A stretch of DNA of 64,000 nucleotides, taken from contig NZ_ABCQ01000006.1 in assembly GCF_000170855.1 (NCBI RefSeq), positions 1 to 64,000 on the forward strand. Direction: 5' to 3'. Origin of the DNA: Moritella sp. PE36. GTDB taxonomy: Bacteria; Pseudomonadota; Gammaproteobacteria; Enterobacterales; Moritellaceae. The translations under genes and the position numbers were made by a program. Below, piece by piece: positions 42,046 through 51,668 of this stretch. How positions within the stretch are numbered: the stretch's first letter is position 1; each line of letters begins with the position of its first letter. The notes under the pieces were generated by a model. It did no database searches. It was not told where the DNA came from and saw nothing but the letters and a program-made list of their open reading frames with translations.

Positions 42046-42993
42046 ATGCCTAAAATGTCTGTCGGTTTAGCAATGATTTTGCTTATTATTGGTAACATTG
42101 TTGCCGTTTTTTCTGATGCCTTAATTAAGACATTATCGGAAGATATCGCGGTATATCAATTTGTGTTTTTCCGACAACTGACTGCGGTACTGCTGCTTAT
42201 CCCATTTTGTTTAACCAGCAGTAGAAAGAGTTTGGTTGATGGCTTGAAGTGGCATGCGGTACGTGGCCATATTTGGCTATTAGGTGTCATTTTTATGGTT
42301 TATGCCATTAACGCCATGCCATTAGCAACCGCCAATGCCATCTTTTATGCCGCGCCATTAATTATGTTGCCCATGGCGATGTTGTGGTTTCAAGAAAAAT
42401 TAACCGTGCACTCGGTTGCTGCCGGAATTTTTGGTTTTGTTGGCGTACTAATCGTCATCCGCCCAACCCAACTTGACTGGGCTGCGATTGCGGCACTGAT
42501 TGTTGCGTTCACCTTAGCAGCCAATAATTTATTGATCCGTAAACTGCCAAAACACCAAACGGTATTTCAAACCTTACTGTTAACCAATTTAGTCGGTATG
42601 CCGGCGTCTCTCGGGTTAGTGGTATGGGAAGGTAAACCGTGGGATTTCGCCCCACTATTAACAGCGGCTGGGTCGACACTGTTTATCCTTATCTATGCCG
42701 GTTTTTGTGTGTTGGCTTATCGTTCTGGCGAAGCAAGTAAAATTGCCAGTGCTGAATACAGTGGTCTAATTGGCGCTGTGGTTGTCGGTCTTATCTGGTT
42801 TGATGAAATTCCAGATATCGGCATGGCAATTGGCACCGCCTTTATTATTCTGCCGTTATTATGGTTAGCAAAAGTGGAAGCGAAAAACAAACGTTTGGCA
42901 AAACAAGCGAACGCAGAACCAACCAATGCGCAGCAAGCCGTCGATAACAGCTTGGCAAAACCCATTTTAGCGACCAACACGTCGGGCGTATAA
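42046..42993 (+). CDS. EamA/DMT-family transporter
   Basis: 315 residues from ATG 42046; a TTG four codons upstream is less likely. Ten membrane segments in two EamA repeats, with typical strings AMPLATANAIFYAAPLIMLP, GFVGVLIVIRPTQLD and ASAEYSGLIGAVVVGLIWFD. Likely a metabolite exporter of the inner membrane; substrate unknown. A 40-residue polar tail (QANAEPTNAQQAVDNSLAK) follows the last helix. Divergent LysR gene upstream. Confidence 0.9.
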   Translation: MPKMSVGLAMILLIIGNIVAVFSDALIKTLSEDIAVYQFVFFRQLTAVLLLIPFCLTSSRKSLVDGLKWHAVRGHIWLLGVIFMVYAINAMPLATANAIFYAAPLIMLPMAMLWFQEKLTVHSVAAGIFGFVGVLIVIRPTQLDWAAIAALIVAFTLAANNLLIRKLPKHQTVFQTLLLTNLVGMPASLGLVVWEGKPWDFAPLLTAAGSTLFILIYAGFCVLAYRSGEASKIASAEYSGLIGAVVVGLIWFDEIPDIGMAIGTAFIILPLLWLAKVEAKNKRLAKQANAEPTNAQQAVDNSLAKPILATNTSGV

Positions 42994-43024
42994 ACATCAG
43001 TCACTGACGCGTAAGACTGTCAAT

Positions 43025-43051
43025 GGCCGCTATGCATACGTAATAGCGGTC
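43025..43051 (+). terminator. Hairpin after the EamA gene
   Basis: GGCCGCTAT/ATAGCGGTC stem, nine pairs including one G-T, no strong T-run. Confidence 0.45.
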
Positions 43052-43324
43052 AAATCACCCGGTAAATTAGAGTAAAATAGTTAACTGTCACGTCTATTTA
43101 TTCCCGTAAATCCCCGTATTTTATACCGATTAACCCATACCAACCGCTAAAATCAATACTAAGCTGTTGGATTTATGGGCAAGTTGATTAATCTCGATCC
43201 GCAACTCCAAATTTCAATTAGATAAGCCCTTGCAATGCTCACAATTGCGAGATATAGTCAGGTCAGACATATCAGCCAAGGTGCTTGATATAGCCCTTGT
43301 AGCCAGATAACTTAGAGTATAAAC
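43052..43324. other. Promoter region of zapA
   Basis: No gene seen. The region precedes zapA and the 6S RNA gene; no operator recognised. Confidence 0.4.
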
Positions 43325-43645
43325 ATGAGTACAACTGCGGTTGATATTTCAATATTGGGTCGCCACTTTAAAGTCGGCAGTCCAAGTGAAGATGTTGATG
43401 AACTTCATCAAACAGCGGCTGTACTTAACAATAAGTTAGAAGAAATACGAGCGAAGACTAATATCAAGAATTTAGAGCAATTAGCTGTAATGGCGGCGTT
43501 AAATTTTTGCCATGAACTTCGCCAAGAACGTCATAAAACAACAGAATATACAAATACCGTAGATGATCGTATTCAATTGTTACAAGACACCATTGAACGC
43601 GCTTTAATCAATAATAAAACTGATAAAGAACCGTCTACAGTATAA
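43325..43645 (+). CDS. zapA: Cell division protein ZapA
   Basis: 106 residues. Family start VDISILGRHFKVGSPSEDVD, then a helix QTAAVLNNKLEEIRAKTNIK and the long C-terminal coiled coil. It binds FtsZ and bundles protofilaments at mid-cell. The order zapA-ssrS-fau is the conserved gammaproteobacterial one. Confidence 0.96.
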   Translation: MSTTAVDISILGRHFKVGSPSEDVDELHQTAAVLNNKLEEIRAKTNIKNLEQLAVMAALNFCHELRQERHKTTEYTNTVDDRIQLLQDTIERALINNKTDKEPSTV

Positions 43646-43652
43646 CCAAATA

Positions 43653-43832
43653 ACCCTGGGGTGATTGGTATGCGGGTTATGTCCCTGAGCCGATAATCAC
43701 ACTTTATAGGCATTCATTCCTGCTGCTATTGTGCAAGCTCAGCTCGTACTGAGAAGCCTGACGCAACAGCTTGAATTGCCGACCTGAACCTTCTGGTTCA
43801 GGACTAAACCTTGTAGCCGCACCCTGGGGCCC
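43653..43832 (+). ncRNA. ssrS: 6S RNA
   Basis: The ends pair: CCCTGGGGTG near 43654 with CACCCTGGGG near 43820-43828. Conserved internal strings known from E. coli are present: GTCCCTGAGCCGATAATC, GAGAAGCCTGACGCAACAG, and GACCTGAACCTTCTGGTTCA followed by TTGTAGCCGC. Length about 180. It binds sigma-70 RNA polymerase in stationary phase. Position between zapA and fau confirms it. Exact ends are estimates. Confidence 0.93.
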
Positions 43833-43888
43833 ACTTCTTGTGTTAACATCAATCCATTACCGAATTTAACGAGTATGGGATCTTGTTT

Positions 43889-44506
43889 ATGTCTGATTTA
43901 CCCCCACTAATAGCAAATACCCGAACCGCAATAAGACACCAAATACGTCAACGTCGCCAGCAGCTTTCAATCCAGCAGCAGCAACAAGCAGGCCGTGATT
44001 TGGTTCACCAGTTTAGTCAGCATCCGCATATTCAATCCGCCCAGCATATTGCTATTTATTTACATAACGATGGCGAACTCGATACCCAAGCGGTTATTGA
44101 CTGGTGTTGGCAGCAAGGCAAACAAGTCTACATTCCTATTTTACACCCCTTTAGTCACAAGCAACTGTTGTTTACCCGGCTTACCGCGACAACGCCATTA
44201 ATCAAAAACAAATACGGCATTAGTGAACCACAACTGAATGTCACTCAAGTGATCCCGTATCTGGCGTTAGATCTGGTGTGTAGTCCGTTAGTCGCATTTG
44301 ATTTATTCGGTAATCGTTTAGGCATGGGCGGCGGTTATTATGATCGTACTTTTTCGCAGCATCAGTTTGTACGTCACGATCAACAGCCTCCTTACGTGCT
44401 GGGTTTAGCCCACGACTGCCAACAGCATGATAATTTACCCATTGCGCCGTGGGATATGCCGATTAAAGAAATAATTACGCCATCCAGAACATTAGCGTTT
44501 TGTTAG
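43889..44506 (+). CDS. fau: 5-formyltetrahydrofolate cyclo-ligase family protein
   Basis: 205 residues from ATG 43889. Family motifs: IRHQIRQRRQQLS (ATP-site arginines), IAIYLHNDGELDTQ, and FDLFGNRLGMGGGYYDRTF near the C-terminus. It converts 5-formyl-THF to 5,10-methenyl-THF using ATP; in E. coli it lies downstream of 6S RNA (ygfA) as here. Confidence 0.95.
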   Translation: MSDLPPLIANTRTAIRHQIRQRRQQLSIQQQQQAGRDLVHQFSQHPHIQSAQHIAIYLHNDGELDTQAVIDWCWQQGKQVYIPILHPFSHKQLLFTRLTATTPLIKNKYGISEPQLNVTQVIPYLALDLVCSPLVAFDLFGNRLGMGGGYYDRTFSQHQFVRHDQQPPYVLGLAHDCQQHDNLPIAPWDMPIKEIITPSRTLAFC

Positions 44507-44612
44507 CCATACCCCATTGGCATATTAGGGGAATTTAAGTATATAATCAGATCGATAATTTACAATACAAGTCGATCACCGTATCAAGCCAATCAATAAT
44601 AATGGATATAAC

Positions 44613-45269
44613 ATGACTCAAGATGAATTAAAAAAAGCAGCAGGCTGGGCAGCATTAGAATATGTTAAAAAAGATAGCATCGTCGGTGTCGGTACCGGCT
44701 CAACCGTTAATCATTTTATTGATGCATTAGGTACTATTCGCGAAGACATTAAAGGTGCCGTTTCAAGTTCTATCGAATCAACTAAGCGCTTAGAAGCAAT
44801 GGGAATTGAAGTATTTGATTTAAACAGTGTCCCGCACCTTGATATCTATGTTGATGGGGCTGACGAAATTGATAGCAACAACAACATGATCAAAGGTGGT
44901 GGCGCAGCGCTAACACGTGAAAAGATCGTTGCTGCAGTAGCAGACCAATTCGTGTGTATTATTGATGATACTAAGAATGTTGCCGTATTAGGTGATTTCC
45001 CATTACCCGTTGAAGTGATCCCAATGGCCCGCTCTTACGTGGGTCGTGAGTTAGTTCAACTCGGTGGTGATCCGGTTTACCGTGAAGGTGTCGTGACTGA
45101 TAACGGTAATATTATTCTGGATGTATACAACATGCAGATCACCGATCCGAAAGCACTAGAAATTGCAATTAATGGCTTGGTGGGCGTAGTAACAAATGGT
45201 CTATTCGCTGCTCGCGGCGCGGACATTGTGCTAACTGGCACACAAAATGGCGTGAAAACAACTAAGTAA
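44613..45269 (+). CDS. rpiA: Ribose-5-phosphate isomerase A
   Basis: 218 residues. Motifs: [17 protein letters not shown] (phosphate loop), [47 protein letters not shown]. It interconverts ribose 5-phosphate and ribulose 5-phosphate in the pentose phosphate pathway. Followed by a terminator. Confidence 0.98.
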   Translation: MTQDELKKAAGWAALEYVKKDSIVGVGTGSTVNHFIDALGTIREDIKGAVSSSIESTKRLEAMGIEVFDLNSVPHLDIYVDGADEIDSNNNMIKGGGAALTREKIVAAVADQFVCIIDDTKNVAVLGDFPLPVEVIPMARSYVGRELVQLGGDPVYREGVVTDNGNIILDVYNMQITDPKALEIAINGLVGVVTNGLFAARGADIVLTGTQNGVKTTK

Positions 45270-45278
45270 TAATATAAA

Positions 45279-45303
45279 ACTGGTGTTACCTAACGACACC
45301 AGT
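45279..45303 (+). terminator. Terminator after rpiA
   Basis: ACTGGTGT/ACACCAGT stem followed by CCCCTTCCTTTCT. The 240 bases after it are AT-rich and should hold the serA promoter. Confidence 0.75.
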
Positions 45304-45546
45304 CCCCTTCCTTTCTGAATATAAACAAAACATATTATATAAGTATAACAATTAGTTATATTCAACTTTATTTGATAAATAAACATTTTTATAATCCAAA
45401 TTCTGCAATTATCAAACAAATCAGGTAGCTGTAAATCACAAATTAACTATTTTCTTTGATTTTCGTCACAAATATTCACTAATGAAATAAAACCTGCTAC
45501 TTTATCATTTAGTGCGATTTGCAAAATATGTGATAAAGGAATTTAC

Positions 45547-46776
45547 ATGACCAACCTCTCTCTTCAGAAAGATAAGATCAAGATATTACTTCTTGAAGGA
45601 CTACATCAAAGTGCAGTCGATACGTTCACTAATGCCGGTTACACCAATATCGAATCGATTAAGACAGCATTAAGTGAAGAAGAACTGTGTGAAAAAATTA
45701 AAGATGTGCATTTTGTCGGTATCCGTTCCCGCACTCATTTAAATGCAAACGTCATTGCAGCAGCAAAAAAATTGGTTGGTATTGGCTGTTTTTGTATTGG
45801 TACAAATCAGGTTGATCTTGCTGCAGCTCAGAAAGCGGCGATCCCTGTGTTTAATGCACCATTCTCGAACACCCGCAGTGTGGCTGAATTAGTACTCGGC
45901 GAAATCCTATTATTATTACGCGGTATTCCAGAGAAAAATGCGAAAGCACACCGTGGCGAATGGCAAAAATCTGCAACGGGCTCTTACGAAGCACGTGGCA
46001 AACAATTGGGTATTATTGGTTATGGTCATATCGGTATTCAATTAAGTATTTTGGCTGAAAACTTAGGTCTGCGCGTGAAGTATTATGACGTTGAAACCAA
46101 GCTTTCACTGGGTAATGCCGAGCAGCTCACAAGCATGGAAGATTTATTAGCTACGTCTGACATTATCTCGCTACACGTACCAGAAACCCCACAAACCAAA
46201 CTGATGATGGGTGAAGTTGAATTCGCACAAATGAAAGATGGCGCGATCTTCATTAATGCTTCACGCGGCACAGTGGTTGATATTGATGCGCTTGTCTCAG
46301 CACTGGCAAGCAAGAAAATATCGGGTGCAGCAATTGATGTATTCCCTACCGAACCAGCATCAAATAATGACGAGTTCATCTCGCCGTTACGCCAGTTTGA
46401 TAATGTGATCCTAACACCACACGTGGGTGGTAGTACCCAGGAAGCACAAGAAAATATCGGTTATGAAGTGGCTGGTAAACTGACTAAATATTCGGATAAT
46501 GGTTCAACCCTGTCTGCTGTTAACTTCCCTGAAGTATCACTACCAGGCCATGCAGGTTCAAGCCGTCTGATGCATATTCACCAGAACCAACCAGGTATCT
46601 TAAACCAGATCACCCAAGCGTTTGCTGAAGAAGGGGTGAATATTTCGGGTCAATACCTACAAACTGCAGGCGATATTGGTTATGTGGTTATTGATGTTGA
46701 AAGTGAACATGCTGAACGTGGTTTAGCAAAACTTAAATCGATTAGCGGTACTATCCGTTCGCGTTTATTACGCTAG
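45547..46776 (+). CDS. serA: D-3-phosphoglycerate dehydrogenase
   Basis: 409 residues as in E. coli. NAD motif QLGIIGYGHIGIQLSILAE, catalytic region LHVPETPQTKLMMGEVEF and HVGGSTQEAQENIGYEVA, and a C-terminal ACT domain (MHIHQNQPGILNQITQAFAE) that binds serine for feedback inhibition. First step of serine synthesis, which feeds glycine and thus the gcv system. Confidence 0.98.
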   Translation: MTNLSLQKDKIKILLLEGLHQSAVDTFTNAGYTNIESIKTALSEEELCEKIKDVHFVGIRSRTHLNANVIAAAKKLVGIGCFCIGTNQVDLAAAQKAAIPVFNAPFSNTRSVAELVLGEILLLLRGIPEKNAKAHRGEWQKSATGSYEARGKQLGIIGYGHIGIQLSILAENLGLRVKYYDVETKLSLGNAEQLTSMEDLLATSDIISLHVPETPQTKLMMGEVEFAQMKDGAIFINASRGTVVDIDALVSALASKKISGAAIDVFPTEPASNNDEFISPLRQFDNVILTPHVGGSTQEAQENIGYEVAGKLTKYSDNGSTLSAVNFPEVSLPGHAGSSRLMHIHQNQPGILNQITQAFAEEGVNISGQYLQTAGDIGYVVIDVESEHAERGLAKLKSISGTIRSRLLR

Positions 46777-46822
46777 ATAGAAGCCCTCCCCTTAGCTTTT
46801 TATAGCTAATATGGGAAGGAAT

Positions 46823-46858
46823 AAAAAAGCCTGTCAGTTTGCGCTGACAGGCTTTTTT
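46823..46858. terminator. Strong terminator after serA, works both ways
   Basis: AAAAAAGCCTGTCAG/CTGACAGGCTTTTTT, perfect 15-bp arms with a 6-base loop. It also serves the converging ankyrin gene. Confidence 0.95.
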
Positions 46859-46912
46859 GCTAGAGTCCCGCCCTAGAATGAGCTTAGACATTTAGGACTA
46901 TATTATAAATAA

Positions 46913-47443
46913 TCAAGGCGTAAGTAAGTTGATGATTGTATTCAGTTCATCTGTTTGTTGTTCTTGATATAAAACATGTGCGTACTGCAATGGAGTCTTA
47001 TTTCCTAACGAATTGCTCGTTAGAGCCATGTTAGCCCCTGATTCAATTAAAAATTGAGTTCGCTTCACATCCTGCTCAATAATAGCTGCATGCAAAGGTG
47101 TTAAGTCCATTTTTTCATCCGCATAATAGAAATTAATACCATTAACATCTAAACCTTTATTTATTAGTACAGTTGCCAGTTCATATTTAAAAATTTCATT
47201 ATCCAAGTTCAAAATAGGATCTAACCCACCAACTGATAATTCTTCAATATCATCTTGATTTAAACGGTAGTCCTTAAGGTAATATTCACAAACACGACTT
47301 GGTATATAAATACCACCTTCACCACTACTGCATTGAATTAATGTAAAAGCTGACATCCCCACCATTGCATATAAAGCAAGACCAAATACACTAGCTCCGA
47401 GTGTAAAGATAAACGTTAAAATAACTTTAGACACTTTATTCAT
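46913..47443 (-). CDS. Membrane-anchored ankyrin-repeat protein
   Basis: 176 residues from ATG 47443 (a GTG one codon earlier is possible). N-terminal membrane helix VILTFIFTLGASVFGLALYA, a loop with two cysteines (QCSSG, RVCEY), then about two ankyrin repeats: LDVNGINFYYADEKMDLTPL, HAAIIEQDVKRTQFLIESGA, NKTPLQYAHVL. Seven bases after the preceding gene, so one operon. Ankyrin proteins bind other proteins; the pair could be an effector and immunity unit, but nothing proves it. Confidence 0.75.
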   Translation of the reverse strand: MNKVSKVILTFIFTLGASVFGLALYAMVGMSAFTLIQCSSGEGGIYIPSRVCEYYLKDYRLNQDDIEELSVGGLDPILNLDNEIFKYELATVLINKGLDVNGINFYYADEKMDLTPLHAAIIEQDVKRTQFLIESGANMALTSNSLGNKTPLQYAHVLYQEQQTDELNTIINLLTP

Positions 47444-47450
47444 CACAGTA

Positions 47451-47924
47451 TTACCCCCATACTTTTACGTAATTACCAGATGGGGCATTATGTATAGCTG
47501 CAACTCTCAGCGGACTATCATCTTCAACTTGTACTAACATAATATGTAAAAATCGCTTTGATTTTAGAGCGATACTATCAAGTATATGCTGATATACTTT
47601 TATATTTTGTAAGTCTGATGCTTGGACATGTTTAAACCAATGAGATGCGGCATCCTTTCCAAATTTTTTAAGTAAACTGACAATTCCACTTGTAGGATTA
47701 GCAGAAGCTTTGAATAAAGCGTGAACAAAACCCATCGCATATGATGCATCAATGGCTTCAATTAATAGCCCTTGAGCAAAATTTCTGACTCGAACAGTTA
47801 TCTCAAGGCTATCGATAGCCTCATACTCAGACGGTTTAAATATGAATTTTAAAATACGAACTGTTTCATCTTTACTAAATAATAATTCATGGGATTTAAA
47901 CGTTCTAATTTCCTTGTACATCAT
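47451..47924 (-). CDS. Hypothetical protein paired with the ankyrin gene
   Basis: 157 residues, ATG 47924 with AAGGA upstream. Begins MMYKEIRTFKSHELLFSKDE. Contains a small-residue-rich stretch IEAIDASYAMGFVHALFKAS and ends SPLRVAAIHNAPSGNYVKVW. No signal peptide, no family recognised. It precedes the ankyrin gene by seven bases. Confidence 0.6.
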   Translation of the reverse strand: MMYKEIRTFKSHELLFSKDETVRILKFIFKPSEYEAIDSLEITVRVRNFAQGLLIEAIDASYAMGFVHALFKASANPTSGIVSLLKKFGKDAASHWFKHVQASDLQNIKVYQHILDSIALKSKRFLHIMLVQVEDDSPLRVAAIHNAPSGNYVKVWG

Positions 47925-48074
47925 ACTTATCCTTAAGTTATTCAGTTATAGGTAAGGCTCCCATGATATCATTTTGTAAAATGATACAAGTATGAATTAA
48001 CAATTAAAAGGATGACTGCAATCCGCCTAAAGTGACTTCCAATAATTCATTGCTACATTCAAATTATCCATTTA

Positions 48075-48221
48075 TCACTCCTTTTTCCAAGCGACACCAC
48101 CTTTAGCATCTTCCGAATCTGATGATAAACCTTCACCTCGAGGAGCGACATGCAGTTCGAATTTAGAAACCGTGTCTTGTCTAATTCCGACTTGTTTGGC
48201 AACATCCGTTTGAGATAGGGC
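48075..48221 (-). pseudogene. HipB-like antitoxin relic
   Basis: The minus strand reads ALSQTDVAKQVGIRQDTVSK then FE joined to LHVAPRGEGLSSDSEDAKGG and VAWKKE, stop. These are the helix-turn-helix and the C-terminal tail of a HipB-type antitoxin. The start and about two dozen middle residues are missing. It begins exactly behind the stop codon of the LysR gene and in the same frame. Confidence 0.7.
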
Positions 48222-49118
48222 TTATTTTTGTGGATATAACTCACGCAGTAAACCCGTGATCCATTGATGGATCTGAGTTTGATTCGAGCGTTGATGCCAT
48301 GCCGCTACAACCTCAAAATTGGGTAATGGCTCAGGTAATACGACTTCCACTAATTTGTCATTGGGTAACATACGGGATGGTAAAAATGCCAATACCCCCA
48401 TCGCCTCAATGCAATCTGGCGCGGCTGAAAAACTCGGCAGTGACATAATAATATTACGCTGAAAACCCTTTGCCGCGAACCATTCGTCTGCCGATCCCTT
48501 TAGCGTCGCTCGCGAAGGTGAAATCACCAATTGTGGCGCTGCGGCAATCTCTTTTAAACTCAGTCCCTGATATTCACTGGCAACCGCCTTCGCTGCCACA
48601 CACACATGACGCTCTTCATACAGCAGCATCGACGGACAGGTTATCGGAATAAACGCGGGAAAGGTTAACGCTAAATCAATCTCACCGGTGGCCATTAATT
48701 GAATTAAATTATCCGATTCAAAGCGACGAATGATGATTTTTAAATGCGGGGCATGTTGTCTGATCTGCACTAATAAAGAAGGTAAAATAACGCGCATCGC
48801 ATAATCCGAAGCACTGATTTTATATACCCCATTTAATCGTTGCGGATCGAACTCTGCTAATTCAGTTAATTCACCAATGGCCATTAATATCTGTTGGATT
48901 TTGGGGGCTAATTCTTGCGCTTTTGGGGTGGGTACCACGCCATGACTGCCACGAATAAATAGCCGATCTTGGAATATATCCCGCAGTTTTTTCAATTGCT
49001 CACTCACCGCTTGCTGAGTGATACCGAGCTTCACAGCCGCTTTCGTTAAGCTATGTAACTGTAATAATGCAGCAAGTACCCTTAATTGTTTTATTTCCAG
49101 CTTACTGATATCAGCCAT
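48222..49118 (-). CDS. LysR-type regulator
   Basis: 298 residues. Winged helix EIKQLRVLAALLQLHSLTKA, LGITQQAVSEQLKKLRDIFQ, followed by a substrate-binding domain (GVYKISASDYAMRVILPSLL). Divergent from the nemA-like gene with an 89-base gap, so it is probably the regulator of that gene. Its C-terminus (ELYPQK) runs straight up to the HipB relic; a shared frame raises the chance that the end was altered by a deletion. Confidence 0.9.
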   Translation of the reverse strand: MADISKLEIKQLRVLAALLQLHSLTKAAVKLGITQQAVSEQLKKLRDIFQDRLFIRGSHGVVPTPKAQELAPKIQQILMAIGELTELAEFDPQRLNGVYKISASDYAMRVILPSLLVQIRQHAPHLKIIIRRFESDNLIQLMATGEIDLALTFPAFIPITCPSMLLYEERHVCVAAKAVASEYQGLSLKEIAAAPQLVISPSRATLKGSADEWFAAKGFQRNIIMSLPSFSAAPDCIEAMGVLAFLPSRMLPNDKLVEVVLPEPLPNFEVVAAWHQRSNQTQIHQWITGLLRELYPQK

Positions 49119-49207
49119 ATTTGTTTCTCATACACACTTCACTTGATTTTCATTGTACCTAAGCGGCGATATAGTTCAACTCATAAGCCACTCACGAGAT
49201 AAAGACC

Positions 49208-50335
49208 ATGATGAAAAATGACGTATTATTCACGCCAACCAAATTAGGCGCTCACGTGTTAAAAAACCGCATTGTAATGCCACCATTAACACGTTCACGC
49301 AGTACACAACCGAACAATATTCCGAATGAATTAATGGCTAAGTATTACACTCAGCGCGCGTCAGCTGGGTTTATGGTAACCGAAGGCACTCAGATTGAAC
49401 CGCGTGGTCAGGGTTACGCTTGGACACCGGGAATTTACTCTGATGAGCAAGTAGAAGGTTGGAAAAAAGTAACCAAATCTGTACATGATGCAGGCGGCAT
49501 TATCTTTGCTCAACTGTGGCATGTCGGCCGTGTTTCCCATACCAGTTTACAACCCGGTGGCGCAGCGCCCGTCGCACCATCAGCTATTCTAGCGGATAAC
49601 GTGAAAGTGTTCATTGAAACAGCGCCAGGTGAAGGTGCATTGGCAGACCCAAGCATGCCACGTGAGCTATCAACCGCGGAAGTAAAAGAACTTGTTACGC
49701 TGTATGCACAAGCCGCGAAGAATGCCATGAAAGCTGGTTTTGATGGGGTTGAATTACATTGTGCGAACGGTTACTTAGTGAATCAATTCATCTCGGAGCA
49801 CAGTAATAAACGGTCCGATGAATACGGTGGTAGTTTAGAAAATCGTTTACGCTTCTTAAAAGAAATCACGCAGGCAGTAGCCGATGAAGTAGGAAAAGAA
49901 AATGTCGGTGTTCGATTTGCGCCACTGTTTTCCAGCACTGACGATGTACGCGTTTATCTTGGCTTAGTTGAAGATAATCCACATGAAACGTATATCGAAG
50001 CAATTAAAACAATCGAAAATATCGGTATTGGTTACCTGTCATTAGCAGAAGCGGATTGGGATAATGCCCCTGATTTACCTGACGCTTTCTATCAAGATGT
50101 ACGTAACACATTTACTGGCATCATCATGTATGCAGGTAAGTACTCGGTAGAAAAAGCCAAGCATATCCTTAACCTCGGTTACGGTGATATTTTTGGGTTT
50201 GGCCGTCCATTTATTGCCAACCCAGATTTGCCCGCTCGCATTAAACATGATTGGACATTCAATGAGGTGGACCCGACAACGATGTACGGTGGTACAGAAG
50301 TAGGCTACGCGGATTACGCTGAATATATAGTTTAA
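49208..50335 (+). CDS. nemA: Old-yellow-enzyme family alkene / N-ethylmaleimide reductase
   Basis: 375 residues. FMN and active-site motifs: NRIVMPPLTRSRS, IFAQLWHVGRVSH, FDGVELHCANGYLVNQFISE, NKRSDEYGGSLENRLRF, GYGDIFGFGRPFIANPDLP. It reduces activated C=C bonds and nitro groups with NAD(P)H. The His in HCAN replaces the pair H-H/H-N found in the family. Likely LysR-regulated from the divergent gene. Confidence 0.9.
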   Translation: MMKNDVLFTPTKLGAHVLKNRIVMPPLTRSRSTQPNNIPNELMAKYYTQRASAGFMVTEGTQIEPRGQGYAWTPGIYSDEQVEGWKKVTKSVHDAGGIIFAQLWHVGRVSHTSLQPGGAAPVAPSAILADNVKVFIETAPGEGALADPSMPRELSTAEVKELVTLYAQAAKNAMKAGFDGVELHCANGYLVNQFISEHSNKRSDEYGGSLENRLRFLKEITQAVADEVGKENVGVRFAPLFSSTDDVRVYLGLVEDNPHETYIEAIKTIENIGIGYLSLAEADWDNAPDLPDAFYQDVRNTFTGIIMYAGKYSVEKAKHILNLGYGDIFGFGRPFIANPDLPARIKHDWTFNEVDPTTMYGGTEVGYADYAEYIV

Positions 50336-50350
50336 TCATAAATAAAAAAA

Positions 50351-50376
50351 ACCTGCTAAATTAGCAGGTTTTTCAT
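50351..50376. terminator. Two-way terminator between nemA and fbaA
   Basis: AACCTGCTAA/TTAGCAGGTT with A-run before and T-run after. Confidence 0.9.
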
Positions 50377-50431
50377 TTATTAATCTTTAGCAACGCGATC
50401 TATCGCAAGGATAAATCGTCGAACTTATAAA

Positions 50432-51508
50432 TTAAAGTACGTCTACACAGTTTAGGTCTTTGTGAGCTTGTTCTAAACGAGCTACTAAACTTGTTTGACC
50501 GGCGCGTAACCATACACGTGGATCATAATGTTTCTTGTTTGGAGCATCAGCGCCAGTTGGGTTACCAATTTGACCTTGAAGGAATTCTTTTTTACCTTCG
50601 TAGTAGTTCTTGATACCTTCCCAAGTTGCCCACTGTGTATCAGTATCGATGTTCATTTTGATAACACCGTAACCGATTGATTCTTGGATTTCAGCTTCGC
50701 TTGAACCTGAACCACCGTGGAATACGAAGTTTAGCGAGTTAGCTGGTAGGCCAAATTTCTCTGAAACGTATGCTTGTGAATCACGTAGGATAGTTGGCGT
50801 AAGCACAACGTTACCTGGCTTGTATACACCGTGTACGTTACCGAAAGAGGCAGCGATAGTGAAACGAGGGCTGATTGCCGTTAGTTTTTCGTAAGCATAT
50901 GCAACGTCTTCTGGAGAAGTGTAAAGCTCAGATGCGTCCATATCAGAGTTATCTACGCCATCTTCTTCACCACCAGTACAACCTAGTTCGATTTCGATAG
51001 TCATGTCCATTTTAGACATGCGCGCTAGGTATTCACCACAAGTCGCGATGTTTTCTTCTAGTGATTCTTCAGAAAGATCTAACATGTGTGAGCTGAATAG
51101 TGGCTTACCAGTTTGTGCGAAGAATTCTTCACCAGCGTCTAGTAGTCCGTCGATCCAAGGTAGTAGTTTCTTAGCCGCGTGATCTGTATGGATGATAACT
51201 GGAACACCATAAGATTCAGCCATAACGTGTACGTATTTAGCACCGGCGATAGCGCCCATGATAGAACCGCCGTGACCTTCAAGACCAATACCTTTACCAG
51301 CGAAGAATGCAGCGCCACCGTGTGAGAACTGGATGATCACTGGTGAGTTACATTTTGCAGCAGCTTCTAATGTACCGTTGATTGAATCAGTGCTTACCAT
51401 GTTCACAGCAGGTAATGCGAAGTTGTTTGCTTTTGCGATTGCAAAAACTTTTTGCACGTCATCGCCTGTTACAACACCTGGTTTTACAACATCAAAGATC
51501 TTAGACAT
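50432..51508 (-). CDS. fbaA: Fructose-bisphosphate aldolase class II
   Basis: 358 residues from ATG 51508; the frame goes further up but the E. coli protein also starts MSKIFD. Zinc and catalytic motifs: VIIHTDHAAKKLLPWIDGLL, ELGCTGGEEDGVDNS, GNVHGVYKPGNVVLTP, FHGGSGSSEAEI, VKMNIDTDTQW-type segment. It splits fructose 1,6-bisphosphate in glycolysis. Last gene of epd-pgk-fbaA. Confidence 0.98.
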   Translation of the reverse strand: MSKIFDVVKPGVVTGDDVQKVFAIAKANNFALPAVNMVSTDSINGTLEAAAKCNSPVIIQFSHGGAAFFAGKGIGLEGHGGSIMGAIAGAKYVHVMAESYGVPVIIHTDHAAKKLLPWIDGLLDAGEEFFAQTGKPLFSSHMLDLSEESLEENIATCGEYLARMSKMDMTIEIELGCTGGEEDGVDNSDMDASELYTSPEDVAYAYEKLTAISPRFTIAASFGNVHGVYKPGNVVLTPTILRDSQAYVSEKFGLPANSLNFVFHGGSGSSEAEIQESIGYGVIKMNIDTDTQWATWEGIKNYYEGKKEFLQGQIGNPTGADAPNKKHYDPRVWLRAGQTSLVARLEQAHKDLNCVDVL

Positions 51509-51570
51509 AATATTAGCCTTATTGTTTACATATTTAAGTACTGAATCATTCAGCACGAATTTTTAAAATA

Positions 51571-51617
51571 TTTTTTGCCGCTACCGTTAATCTATAGTGA
51601 TAGCCGTAGCAGCAAAA
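51571..51617. terminator. Hairpin between pgk and fbaA
   Basis: TTTTGCYGCTAC pairs with GTAGCRGCAAAA around a 20-base loop; T-rich on both sides. A partial terminator is possible. Confidence 0.55.
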
Positions 51618-51668
51618 CAACGATTCATTATTATTTATTTTTATTAACAGTTAAAAGTTAACTATTAA

